Origin: Adenophora triphylla var. japonica
Taxonomy: Eukaryota; Streptophyta; Magnoliopsida; Asterales; Campanulaceae
Reading direction: 5' to 3'
Length of the DNA: 64,000 bases
Assembly (NCBI GenBank): GCA_022495995.1
Contig: JAFEMH010002446.1
Span: 124,001 to 188,000, forward strand
Below are positions 46,240-57,955 of the stretch, piece after piece. The notes beneath the pieces are model-generated. The model saw only the letters and a program-made list of their open reading frames with translations. It searched no databases and was not told the origin of the DNA. The position numbers were made by a program, and so were the translations under genes. The number at the start of each line of letters is the position of its first letter. Position 1 is the first letter of the stretch.

Positions 46240-48975
46240 TGTGAGCACCCCAACCCGGGACCTAACACGTGTCCCGAGCTAAGGGAGCTCAATCTAAGAA
46301 AAACCATCTCAATTTTTCAAAACATTTATTTGCCTTTAAAAGAAAACCACCTTTCAAACTTACAATTTTAAAATCAATTAGTAATATCTCTACTTAGAGG
46401 AAATCCAACCATAACTTTAATAAACCGATATCTAATCAAATACATTAGAAACCTTAATTAACATCTGTTTAACAAAAGGGTTTTCCATACAAAATATAAA
46501 AGAGGAATACTTAACAAATACTCCTAACAACCCACTCCTATACTTAACTTGTCAAACCCCAAGAGCAAAGTCCACAATGAAATCCCCGGCCTCACGGGTT
46601 CGGGTCACCCGTGCTCGGAATCTAAAACAAGTAAAGGGAGAGGGGTGAGAATAAATCTCAATGAGCTATTATGATATGCAAAGAAGATGCCATACAAGAT
46701 GCAACACGTAGCATGGCAGCACTTAACACATTATGAAAGCGGTAAACACCTTACGTTACCTCATTTTACCTTTTCCCGTCTGAACAATAAGTCGTACAAC
46801 GTGGGAGTAAAACTCCACTCTTTGGTGAACTGCCCCCATGCACATTCACCGCTTATAGGTCTCATACCCCAGAGATCCATATAAGAAAAACAGGATACAT
46901 ATATGACCCCTATATTTAGAGTATCATATACTATCGTCGCCACTGCAGAGAGCCGTTGGCTTCATACAGAGCATTCCCCCGGTTTCTCCTAATCGCAGCA
47001 GTATGTAAAGGCTACTTATCACTCAGTACAGTAGCTGCACAGCCCCCACCCTGTGGCCACAGAGTGGGGAAGGGTCACCGATATGATGAACCTTCAATCA
47101 CTTATTGAACAAATCAATAATTGATTGACTTCCATCATACCCACCCGAACATATACACATTCAAGCACATAATAGATACTTGAATTATAATCCACAAAAT
47201 GGGATAATCATATAACAACATGGTAATGTATACTCATGCCAATCAATACCATAGTGCAACAATTTATGTAATGCACAACGCATAATATCATCCATGCATA
47301 TGAACTCAATTAAGGTAACAATATAACCACATAATCCACACCGGGATACAATATAATCATGTACCAATTAATCCACATCGGGATACAACACAACAACTTG
47401 CCAAATAATCCATACTTAGGATATTAAGGTAACCATAATATCAATAATTCCATAACTTGGACACAATGCCACAAGTGATACATACCCATTACCAATTAGC
47501 TCAATAGTGAAACCTATGGCATCTACACCATTGCAACTATTCACTAAAGATAGGGAGTGAGGCTACTATATATCATAAACCACTCTTACATAGACATTAT
47601 ACGACCTCGAATAACATTTATTAAAGTTCAAGTTCTATTTCCCAAATTGGAACTATTTTGGTGAAGTCACAAATCAAACCTATCAACCATTTTCGGGGCA
47701 ATATTTAAACTACTTCCACAATTCCATTTTGATCACCTAAGATGTCATTGTGTAACCAAAGTATTCTACTTTAATCTAGGTTAAAGAGATTTCATTTTGG
47801 TTCTAGTTCGATTAGGTTTAAACAGCTCCAAAGTTGACCCAATGTCACCAGGCCAGGGCACGACTCGTGCCCCTTTGGCCTTCCCCAGAAACAGGCGTCC
47901 CCACTAGGCACGACTTCCCTTTAATCCTTGTCACGACTCGTCCCCATCCAAGGCACGACTCGTGCCACAGGGCACGACTCGTGCCCTGAACCCCGTAATT
48001 CCGAACAAGGTCAGAAATACCTATGTAGCTATACCAATTTATCCCAACCCAAGTTTCCTCTATTTTGTGAACATAAAAAGGTTTACTAACTTCATCCATA
48101 TCATTATAGATCATTTAAATCTCCAAAATAACATCAACCTAGGTTACTCACTCTTGGATTTACTACTCATTCAACCATCACAATATCACATTTCACACTT
48201 AGTTTCTAAATCTAGTTCAATCCACTTTCTTACATTCTTAATCAACCTTTATGAACAATACTATCATTCTAAGGCATTAAACAATCATTTAATAACAATA
48301 ACAACATCAAATCATTGATGAGCATACAAGAAAAGAAGTCATAATAACTCACCTTAGGGTTTTCAATGGGAGGTTAAACCTTCTAGCTTGATGAATTCCC
48401 CAAGATGATCCAACTACAAAGGTGCTCCTAAACTTGAATTTGGGGAAGAAATGTCTTGGATCCCAAGGCTTGGGAGAAGGGAGCTTCCATGGAGTCTCTT
48501 AGTGTTTTCTCTAGAAAAGAAGAATGAGAAATGAGGGAGAAGGGAGGAGGAAGGGAGTAATGAAATTGGTAAGGAAATAGGGGGAGGGGGCCGGATGTGG
48601 AGGGTGTATGGGGGAGGGTATGGGTGTTGTTGACTAATGGGGGATGGAGAGTGATTTAAGGGAGGTGTCCCCCCCCCCACTCTAGCTATCCTTCTAGGCT
48701 TTCACTCAAGTATCATTTTCCCTTTTATTTTTATTTTTCAAAGCATTTAAATTAAAACCTCCTACTCAAATATTTATTCCACATTCTTAAATCCTCCTTC
48801 CCCATTCTATTCATTTTCTATTGTTGTACCCTTCCCAAGAATATTATTTATTTCCCAATCATTTCACTTTAAATTTTAAGAAATCAAGGATATAATTTGA
48901 ACACATAATATTAAAATAATATTAAAAGCACATTTTATGATACTAAAATAGGTGCCTAGGTTTAGGGTCGTTACA
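46240..48975 (-). repeat. 3' LTR of element D (left copy)
   Basis: Plus strand TGTGAGCACCCC to GTCGTTACA, 2736 bp. It contains three copies of the palindromic word GGCACGACTCGTGCC (around 47856-47985). It is nearly identical to the right copy; the differences cluster at CAG/CTG sites. Confidence 0.95.
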
Positions 48976-50810
48976 CTCACTCCCCCTTAAAGAAAATTCG
49001 TCCCGAATTTGACTGTCGCTTACCCTAAGGATCAGATAGCAAAGGTTATCTTTCACACATTCCAACTTAACATTTTCAATTAGATTTCTCAATTGCATGA
49101 TTCCACTATACACTTTCACAACTCGAATATTCTAAGACTTCAATTCTCAATTAGTCTTATCAATGCTATGATTCCCTCCAAGATTCTACTTTCATTAATA
49201 ATATGATATTACAACTTAATATTCCGAGAATATCATGCCATCACCACTAATCCGAATTTTCACGACCTCAAAGAAAGTATATTAAAATAAAAAGTATTAC
49301 ATCTTATGTCTCCCAATTCATTACGATATCACATTTAAACTTCAAATATTCTATAAGCTGCCCCAAATCGGTCTATAAGTCGACTCACCAACATTTCCTA
49401 AAACTTCAAATGGATTAACAAACTTTGGCGCTAAATTACCTTAGACCTTGCTTCCCCAATTTCATCCCAACAAATTAGAGATCGATATTTTCTTTCCTAA
49501 CAACGTCTCATACGGTTTTATCTTAATGCTAGAATGATAATCGTCATAATACGCAAACCCGCTAAGGTTAATTAAACTTCTCAAGTCGAAGGAAAATCCG
49601 TCACACAACACAACCTATTCTTCCGTAATTTGGGTAGTCTTCAAATCTCTTCCTTTCGACTAACTAAATCCTCCAACTCTTAGGATCGGTAACAACTCTC
49701 AAAGGAAACTTCAAAAGATAAGGTTCCTATTTAAATGACGCAACACAAGTGTAGCTACTCCCGAGTAGAGGATAAGAAAATCCCACTTATCTAAGTTAAA
49801 TTCCCCAAAGCACACATTATCACTTTCCCATTTCGCATAACACTACACCCTGATCTTCCTTTAAATATACACTTAAAATTTCACAAGATTCTCACGTCCA
49901 CTAGGTAAGGTAAGAGTCAACCTATTTTCCATCACTAACAATATGATTCATCCTCATCACAACCTACACCATTTATACGCCCTTTAGATTCAACCAAAGT
50001 AATGACTTTACAATTCTTAAGGGTTCATTAAATTTCTTAGGTAGTACTTGCTAACTCAAAGATCACGGACTCAACCTCACAAGATCCTTGGCAACACCCG
50101 AGTTTAAGACTATAGAACCCAAAATTTGTAATCCTCTCGAGCTAACTCATACTAGCTAAACTTTGCATACAAGGATTCTTCACAAGGAATAATTAACCCA
50201 ATTCTCAAATTATTTTTTTACGATCTTCCCGGAACCTTAATTAACAAAGAGATCATCAATTCTAATTACCCTAAAGCCATCAAAATAAGAATTACAATTC
50301 TGCTTATCCTACTCAGAACCAACACACGAAATATACCGACGGGAGCACATTTACCAATTACTCACAGTTAGCACATAAAATTTTGGAAAAGACTCCCTAT
50401 GCAGGTCTAGCATATACCAATTACTCTTCACATCTTAATTCAAAACTTTCACTTTATATACCCACATGTAACCCGAATTTCACATTTAAGGTTCACCTAT
50501 AACAAATACCAATATAAGCAATTTAGGCATGGAAAAAGGAGACTCACCTATTAGGATAGTCTATCATTATACAACAACTACTTAACCCTCCAGGTCAAGT
50601 ATATCTCAAAATCATAAATTGATAATTATACTAATTCAACTGGCAATACATGCTCAGCCATAACCACATCACCATCGTGGTAAACCGAAAAGAAGGTTCG
50701 AGGTATTCTCTCATAAGAGCAGAATCCTCTAACAATAAAACAAATTTTCAACAATGCATGTCACATATAAGCAAAATGTGATGCCAAATATAAATGATAT
50801 GCAACAGGAT
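48976..50810 (-). other. Decayed pol region of element D
   Basis: Apart from the integrase relic, this A/T-rich region shows no continuous reading frame. The end next to the left LTR (GGGACGAATTTTC before the purine tract) resembles the end of the pol gene of Tekay elements. RT and RNase H were not found. Confidence 0.55.
49430..49565 (-). pseudogene. Integrase relic in element D
   Basis: The minus strand from about 49562 downward reads GFAYYDDYHSSIKIKPYE, the conserved FAYNNSYHSSI.M.P(Y/F)E segment of Ty3/gypsy integrase. Further pieces toward 49430 look like the following KRLGW segment. The rest of pol between 48976 and 50810 is not recognisable and is rich in stops. Confidence 0.7.
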
Positions 50811-51915
50811 CTATAAAACATGACCCCTAACCTTTGAGACAGGAAATATACCTCTAGTGACCTCTGAGGGATCTATCTCTCCTGAACCCGAAACGCACAC
50901 TCGACCACAGACCCTCTCTTTCGGTTCCCCTTTGTTATCTCTTTTGATACCACCTCTTTGACCCTTTGGACCGGCACCCGAAGCTAACCTCTGACGAAAT
51001 GCAGGACAATTTTTCTTGTAGTGCCCCGCTCCTCCACAATTCAAACATTTCCCTTGCTTACTCCAACACACGTCTTCGTGTGACCCATCTTCTTGCAATA
51101 TTTACACATCATCCCATACCGTTTGGAGTACCGGCCTAGACGAAGAAGCTACCACAAGTTTCTCTCTCATCCTTCCCGAAGTTAAAGCCCCTTCGCCGAT
51201 CTCCAATCTCACCTTCCAATTTCCCACTATTTTCCTCAATATTCTTCTCGATCTTATAAGCTCTCTCTAAGGCTGTCTGATAATTGGTGAAGCTATCAAT
51301 CCCAAATTTCTTCCTAAACTCGATCCTCAAACCTTTTATAAACCTATGAACTCTTTTCGCTTCATACGATACCAAATGAGGGCAACTTCTAGCTAATTCC
51401 TCAAACCTGATTACATACTGATTCACCGTCATGATCCCTTGTTCTAGTCCTAAGAATTCGACCTCCTTCTTGTCCCTTGTAACCATCGAAACGAAATAAT
51501 CCTCGAAATGTTTGGTGAAATTATCCCAAGTCTGGGGCGTATGATCCCGCTCCCAACTTCCCTTCAATATTTGCCACCACTGATCAGCTAAACCTTCACA
51601 TTTAAACACAGCATACCTAACTTTCTCCTTGTTGGGACTTCCTATAACCTCAAAAATCCTATTCATTTCTGCTAACCATTTTTCTGCCTTTAACGGGTTC
51701 GGACCTCCGTCAAAGCTCGGGGGGTTCATCTTCACAAATCTTTCCAATCCATCACTTTGACATCCTTCATGTTGATTCGGAACTGATCCTCTAGTCTCCA
51801 TATCCTGTACAAACTTCCTGAATAATTTCATCATCCCTTCATTCTGAATTTCACCTATATCCATATCTCCTTCAATTTCTAGAACCTTCCGCTGATCATC
51901 CTTGCTTCCAGCCAT
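50811..51915 (-). CDS. Gag of element D (retrotransposon gag domain and zinc knuckle)
   Basis: Gag builds the virus-like particle and binds element RNA. Start MAGSKDDQRKVLEIEGD (ATG 51915). The capsid-type retrotrans_gag domain has FVKMNPPSFDGGPNPLKAEK, then KVRYAVFKCEGLADQWW, VEFLGLEQGIMTVNQYVIRF and VHRFIKGLRIEFRKKF. The frame closes at 51136. After a frame change the zinc knuckle CLNCGGAGHYKKNC (CX2CX4HX4C) lies near 51030, with an adjacent degenerate second knuckle. The order and motifs are those of Tekay/Del chromoviruses. With one frameshift between capsid and knuckle it might be inactive, or the break could be a sequence error. Confidence 0.8.
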
Positions 51916-52002
51916 TAGAACGAACTCCTGCATAAAACACTCGACGTCAATTTCCACACATTCCCCCTTAGTTTAGACATCTACCCTTGACCTCTAAACT
52001 AA

Positions 52003-52014
52003 GCTCTGATACCA
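52003..52014 (-). other. Primer-binding site of element D
   Basis: The minus strand reads TGGTATCAGAGC, two bases from the LTR end, matching the initiator-methionine tRNA. Confidence 0.9.
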
Positions 52015-52016
52015 AC

Positions 52017-54755
52017 TGTGAGCACCCCAACCCGGGACCTAACACGTGTCCCGAGCTAAGGGAGCTCAATCTAAGAAAAACCATCTCAATTTTTCAAAAC
52101 ATTTATTTGCCTTTAAAAGAAAACCACCTTTCAAACTTACAATTTTAAAATCAATTAGTAATATCTCTACTTAGAGGAAATCCAACCATAACTTTAATAA
52201 ACCGATATCTAATCAAATACATTAGAAACCTTAATTAACATCTGTTTAACAAAAGGGTTTTCCATACAAAATATAAAAGAGGAATACTTAACAAATACTC
52301 CTAACAACCCACTCCTATACTTAACTTGTCAAACCCCAAGAGCAAAGTCCACAATGAAATCCCCGGCCTCACGGGTTCGGGTCACTGTCTCGGAATCTAA
52401 AACAAGAAAGGGAGAGGGGTGAGAATAAATCTCAATGAGCTATTATGATATGCAGCAAGATGCCATACAAGATGCAACACGTAGCATGGCAGCACTTAAC
52501 ACATTATGAAAGCGGTAAACACCTTACGTTACCTCATTTTACCTTTTCCCGTCTGAACAATAAGTCGTACAACGTGGGAGTAAAACTCCACTCTTTGGTG
52601 AAGCGCCCCATGCACATTCACCGCTTATAGGTCTCATACCCCGAGATCCATATAAGAAAACAGATACATATATGACCCCTATATTTAGAGTATCATATAC
52701 TATCGTCGCCACTTGCAGAGAGCCGTTGGCTTCATACGAGCATTCCCCCAGGTTTCTCCTAATCGCAGCGGTATGTAAAGGCTACTTATCACTCGGTACA
52801 AGAGGCACCCCCCACCCCGTGGCCACAGAGTGGGGAAGGGTCATCGATATGATGAACCTTCAATCACTTATTGAACAAATCAATAATTGATTGACTTCCA
52901 TCATACCCACCCGAACATATACACATTCAAGCACATAATAGATACTTGAATTATAATCCACAAAATGGGATAATCATATAACAACATGGTAATGTATACT
53001 CATGCCAATCAATACCATAGTGCAACAATTTATGTAATGCACAACGCATAATATCATCCATGCATATGAACTCAATTAAGGTAACAATATAACCACATAA
53101 TCCACACCGGGATACAATATAATCATGTACCAATTAATCCACATCGGGATACAACACAACAACTTGCCAAATAATCCATACTTAGGATATTAAGGTAACC
53201 ATAATATCAATAATTCCATAACTTGGACACAATGCCACAAGTGATACATACCCATTACCAATTAGCTCAATAGTGAAACCTATGGCATCTACACCATTGC
53301 AACTATTCACTAAAGATAGGGAGTGAGGCTACTATATATCATAAACCACTCTTACATAGACATTATACGACCTCGAATAACATTTATTAAAGTTCAAGTT
53401 CTATTTCCCAAATTGGAACTATTTTGGTGAAGTCACAAATCAAACCTATCAACCATTTTCGGGGCAATATTTAAACTACTTCCACAATTCCATTTTGATC
53501 ACCTAAGATGTCATTGTGTAACCAAAGTATTCTACTTTAATCTAGGTTAAAGAGATTTCATTTTGGTTCTAGTTCGATTAGGTTTAAACAGCTCCAAAGT
53601 TGACCCCGATGTCACCGAGGCCGGGGCACGACTCGTGCCCCGGGGCACGACTCGTGCCCCTTTGGCCTTCCCGAAACGAGCGTCCCCACTAGGCACGACT
53701 TCCCTTTAATCCTTGTCACGACTCGTCCCCATCCAAGGCACGACTCGTGCCGCGGGGCACGACTCGTGCCACAGAACCCCAGTGAACAAGGTTTGGAAAT
53801 ACCTATGTAGCTATACCAATTTATCCCAACCCAAGTTTCCTCTATTTTGTGAACATAAAAAGGTTTACTAACTTCATCCATATCATTATAGATCATTTAA
53901 ATCTCCAAAATAACATCAACCTAGGTTACTCACTCTTGGATTTACTACTCATTCAACCATCACAATATCACATTTCACACTTAGTTTCTAAATCTAGTTC
54001 AATCCACTTTCTTACATTCTTAATCAACCTTTATGAACAATACTATCATTCTAAGGCATTAAACAATCATTTAATAACAATAACAACATCAAATCATTGA
54101 TGAGCATACAAGAAAAGAAGTCATAATAACTCACCTTAGGGTTTTCAATGGGAGGTTAAACCTTCTAGCTTGATGAATTCCCCAAGATGATCCAACTACA
54201 AAGGTGCTCCTAAACTTGAATTTGGGGAAGAAATGTCTTGGATCCCAAGGCTTGGGAGAAGGGAGCTTCCATGGAGTCTCTTAGTGTTTTCTCTAGAAAA
54301 GAAGAATGAGAAATGAGGGAGAAGGGAGGAGGAAGGGAGTAATGAAATTGGTAAGGAAATAGGGGAGGGGCCGGATGTGGAGGGTGTATGGGGGAGGGTA
54401 TGGGTGTTGTTGACTAATGGGGGATGGAGAGTGATTTAAGGGAGGTGTCCCCCCCCCCACTCTAGCTATCCTTCTAGGCTTTCACTCAAGTATCATTTTC
54501 CCTTTTATTTTTATTTTTCAAAGCATTTAAATTAAAACCTCCTACTCAAATATTTATTCCACATTCTTAAATCCTCCTTCCCCATTCTATTCATTTTCTA
54601 TTGTTGTACCCTTCCCAAGAATATTATTTATTTCCCAATCATTTCACTTTAAATTTTAAGAAATCAAGGATATAATTTGAACACATAATATTAAAATAAT
54701 ATTAAAAGCACATTTTATGATACTAAAATAGGTGCCTAGGTTTAGGGTCGTTACA
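52017..54755 (-). repeat. 5' LTR of element D (right copy)
   Basis: 2739 bp with the same ends as the left copy. It holds four copies of GGCACGACTCGTGCC (around 53624-53775), one more than the left LTR. Confidence 0.95.
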
Positions 54756-54760
54756 TTTGA
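54756..54760. repeat. Target-site duplication TTTGA, right side of element D
   Basis: Follows the TTACA end of the right LTR and matches 46235-46239. Confidence 0.95.
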
Positions 54761-55079
54761 AGAGGCCGAGCAAAGAGAGCAGGAGCAGCCTAGCAACGAC
54801 CAAGAAGATTGATATGTTGTATTTACTTTGGTTTTGTAATGAACAAGTTTCAAACTCTTTATTTATTTGTTTTTAGTCTTCAATGCCTTGGCCCGGTTTG
54901 GGAGGCATTTTAACTCGTAACATCCGTATTTTGACAAGTCCTAGCCCGCTTCTGGGGTACTTTTTATTCAATGCTAGTTGACTGTTGAACCATTTTGCTT
55001 TGATCCATATTTATATCTTTTTGTCGAACTAGATTAAGTAGGAAATCGACCAAAGTCTTAATCAGATCAGTTGGCCACA

Positions 55080-55600
55080 ACGAAACTGACTAAGGTTTTA
55101 GTCAAACTTGTTTCAAGGAACGAGACTGACGTAAATCTTCAGTCGAACCTGTTTAAAAACAAGGTCGACTTAGGACTTTAGTCGAGCCTGTTTAAGAAAT
55201 GAGACTGACGTAAGTCTTTAATCAAACCTGTTTAAGAACGAGGTTGACTTAGGACTTTAGTCGAGCCTGTTTAAGGAACGAGACTGACGTAAGTCTTCAG
55301 TCGAACCTGTTTAAGAACGAGGTTGACTTAGGACTTTATGCGAGCCTGTTTAATGAACGAGGCTGACATATGTATTCAGTCAAACATGTTTAAGAACGAG
55401 CTTGACTTAGGACTTTAGTCGAGCCTGTTTAAGGAACGAGACTGACATAAGTCTTCAGTCGAACCTGTTTAATAATGAGGTTGACTTAGGACTTTAGTCG
55501 ATCCTGTTTAAGGAACGAGACTGACATAAGTCTTCAGTTGAACCTGTTTAAGAATGAGGTTGACTTAAGACTTTAGTCGAGCCTGTTTAATATTTCAAGA
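55080..55600. repeat. Tandem array of about 40-bp half-units (79-bp dimers) in element C
   Basis: Two alternating half-units share GTCGA(A/G)CCTGTTTAAG; one continues GAACGAGACTGACGTAAGTC, the other AACGAGGTTGACTTAGGAC. About 13 half-units lie between the end of the antisense ORF and the integrase of C. Confidence 0.9.
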
Positions 55601-55699
55601 TCGACTAAGAGTCAGACCTGAATTGAGTAAGATGTATGTGTAACATCATTTGTGAATAGAACTTCCATTTTATTAATGAAGTGTATCGTTACATAGAGA

Positions 55700-56900
55700 G
55701 ATCAATCAGAAATAATATCTAACTAAGTGGCTAGCATGCCAAGGATGTTTCAGTTTGTCACCATTTGGATGGCCAATCATGTAGGTCCCTTCCTTAACAA
55801 TTCTAGTGACGATGTAGGGTCCTTCCCAGTTCGGAGATAACTTATTATGTTCAGCTTTTCTTCCAGTTACCTCAATCTTCCTTAGCACATAGTCCCCAAC
55901 GTTGAACGACCTCTTCTTGACCTTCTTGTCGTGATAACCCTTAGTCTTCTATTTGTAATTTACCATTCTAAGCTGGGCAGTCATCCGTTTCTCGTCCAAT
56001 AGGTCCAAATCGAGCAATCTGTTGGAATTATTCTGGTTCTGATAAAATAAAGTCCCCTAGTTGTAGAAATTCATAGCTCGACGGGTGCCATGGTCTCCGA
56101 CCCAAAAGTAAGGGCAAATAGGGTCTTCCCTGTAGGCCCCCGGGTGGCTGTGTGGACTGCCCAAAGAGCAAGGGGTAGTTCGTCCAACCATCTCCCAGCT
56201 CGACCAATTAGGCCCTTACTTAGTGATATCAATACCAGTTTGTTCGCTGCTTCTGCTTGCCCGTTACCTTGAGGATAAGCGACCGACGACTTTCAGTGTT
56301 TAACCCCCAATCTATTCATTTCTGTTTCAAAATCTGTGGAAAACTGTAGCCCGTTGTCTGAAACAATTGAATGTGGCACCCCAAAGCGGCACTAAATGTA
56401 ATCGTGGATGAAGTTGATGGCATTTTCCTCTGTTATTTTTGCCAAAGGCTTTGCCTCAATCCATTTGGTGAAATAATCAATGGCCAAAATTACATACTTA
56501 CAATTTCCTCGGGCGGGTGGAAAGGGTCCGATCAAATCTACCCCCATATATCGAACGACCAAGCCGCGATCACAGGTGTTTGTTCAGTTGTAGGGAGCCT
56601 TGGTAGGTCGGCATACCTCTGACACTTGTCACACTTTTGCATGAACTAACGAGCATCCTCCCTTATATGAGGCCAATAGTATGCTAAGGTGAGTATTTTG
56701 TCCGCCAAAGTTCTGGCCCCCGGGTGTCCACCACATACTCCACTATGTACCATGAGCAAGAGTTGAGGAACCTCCATAGGATGAATACACCTCAACAATG
56801 GTTTCACAAATGATCTTCTAAACAGTGTGTCCCCATGTATAGCAAATCTAGGGGACATCTTCTTGATTACTCTCACTTTTTGCTCGTCAACTAGCAGCTC
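55700..56900 (-). pseudogene. Integrase of element C
   Basis: The N-terminal zinc-binding region starts near 56876 (VHSGVCGGHPGARTLADKIL, YYWPHIREDAR). The core lies in broken frames to about 56000 (WGVDLIGPFPP and the DNG and NGQAEAANK motifs are readable with stops between). The C-terminal part is an open frame at 55888-55706 (LSPNWEGPYIVTRIVKEGTY, HPWHASHLVRYYF). Several internal stops and frameshifts mean that no whole enzyme is encoded. Confidence 0.8.
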
Positions 56901-57065
56901 GCATGTTTCAATATAAGCCTTTATTTCATCAATCCAACACTTAGAGCCGTAGACCGAGCATAGAACCTATACTCCTTCGTATGATGGATGCTCTAAGTAT
57001 GAGATTGGCTCTCCATGCCGCTCGTCTGAGGTAGCCAGTTTGGAAAGTAGGACGGCCAACTCATT

Positions 57066-57955
57066 TTATTCGCGACCTACCCTCTGTATCTCCCAAAAGT
57101 CCAAGTCTTGAACCATCCTTTTCACTAGCTCGCAGTACTTGATCAGAATGGGATTGACCACTTCGTAGTCTCCCTTGATTTTATTCACGATTAGTTGTGA
57201 GTCACAATAAGCTATGATCTTGGTCGCCCCAAAGTATCTAGCATATTCAATCTCTGCAATCAAGGCCTCATACTCGGCATGGTTGTTGGAGGCTTGGAAC
57301 TTGAATCTTAGAGCTTCTTCAAAGATTCTACCCATCTCTGGCTTGATCAACACAATTCCAGCTCCACTAACATTCTTGGTAGCAAACCCATCCGAGTAAA
57401 CCTTCCAGCAATCTTCGGGTAAACTGGCTACCTGTTGGTTTGATTGTTCCTTCCCCTTCAAGCTTTCTTTTGGGGTGCTCTCCCTATTATCTTCCTTGGT
57501 GAACGTAAGCTCAATCAAGAAGTCTGCTAAAGGTTGAGCTTGCAAAGCTTTTCGAGGCATGTATTCAATATCAAACTTCGTCAATTCTATGGACCAGTTG
57601 AGTAGTCGACCTGAACTTTTTGGCTTATGCAATATCTTCCTCAAAGGAGCGCTTGTCAGCACGACAATGGGGAGAGCAGAGAAGTATGCTCGTAGCTTTC
57701 TGGCTGCAACTACCAAGGCATAGGCTACCTTTTCAGCGTTGAAGTACCTCCCTTCTACGTCGGACAAAGCCTTACTCACATAATAAACTGGCTTTTGAAG
57801 GCCTTTATCCTCTCTGACAGAACTGCAGCCACTGCTCGATCTCCAGCTAAAAGGTAGACGTACAAATTCTCTCCTTGAATCGGGCTACTCAGCAATGATG
57901 GAGAGGCGAGATATTTCTTGAGCTGTTGGAACGACGAGGAGCATTCGGTCGTTCA
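57066..57955 (-). pseudogene. Dual RNase H region of element C
   Basis: A 237-codon frame (57779-57066) holds the end of the standard retroviral RNase H (NAEKVAYALVVAARKLRAYF, then LLNWSIELTKFDIEYMPRKA). It then holds a second RNase H of the archaeal/plant type: VYSDGFATKNVSGAGIVL, NNHAEYEALIA and YCDSQLIVNKI, which supply the D-E-D catalytic residues. Two tandem RNase H domains are diagnostic of the Tat lineage. The first part of the first domain (57780-57955) is in another frame. Confidence 0.85.

Larger units (their letters stand above)
46240..54755 (-). mobile_element. Gag-only Tekay/Del-like chromovirus D
   Basis: Two LTRs of 2736 and 2739 bp flank only about 3.0 kb of internal sequence. 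The primer site at 52003-52014 (TGGTATCAGAGC on the minus strand, initiator-Met type), the purine tract AAGGGGGAGTGAG and the minus-strand LTR start TGTAACGACCC are typical of this group. Gag with a zinc knuckle is present, but the pol region is largely deleted and only a decayed integrase piece is left. Perfect TTTGA duplications and LTRs identical over hundreds of bases point to a very recent insertion. Confidence 0.92.
43430..54812 (+). pseudogene. Antisense ORF of element C (gypsy-type transposase-like domain plus coiled coil), interrupted by element D
   Basis: Coding segments in the direction opposite to pol run from about 43430 to 46239 and resume at 54756, ending at a TGA at 54810. The N-terminal part includes FYGEFEAGLRLPLDPF, then MVCRFVGYEPCMHIFRKFF and NLHDKVSGW. 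This recalls the 'putative gypsy type transposon' domain known from plant antisense ORFs. After introns at about 44624-44726 and 45308-45418 comes a long charged coiled coil (45455-46039, KERDKALIDLKLEREHL) and an acidic tail. A frameshift near 43980 and stops near 44383 indicate decay, and element D lies in the acidic tail. Function is unknown; I find no similarity to the antisense genes of element A. Confidence 0.7.

Noticed and set aside
48414..48680. Proline/serine-rich minus-strand ORF of 88 codons
   Set aside because: It lies in the LTR of element D and the same region of the right LTR does not keep the frame; low-complexity LTR leader.
46687..54100. Pairs of identical small ORFs in both strands at 46.7-48.3 and 52.4-54.1 kb
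   Set aside because: They are the two LTR copies of element D, not duplicated genes.
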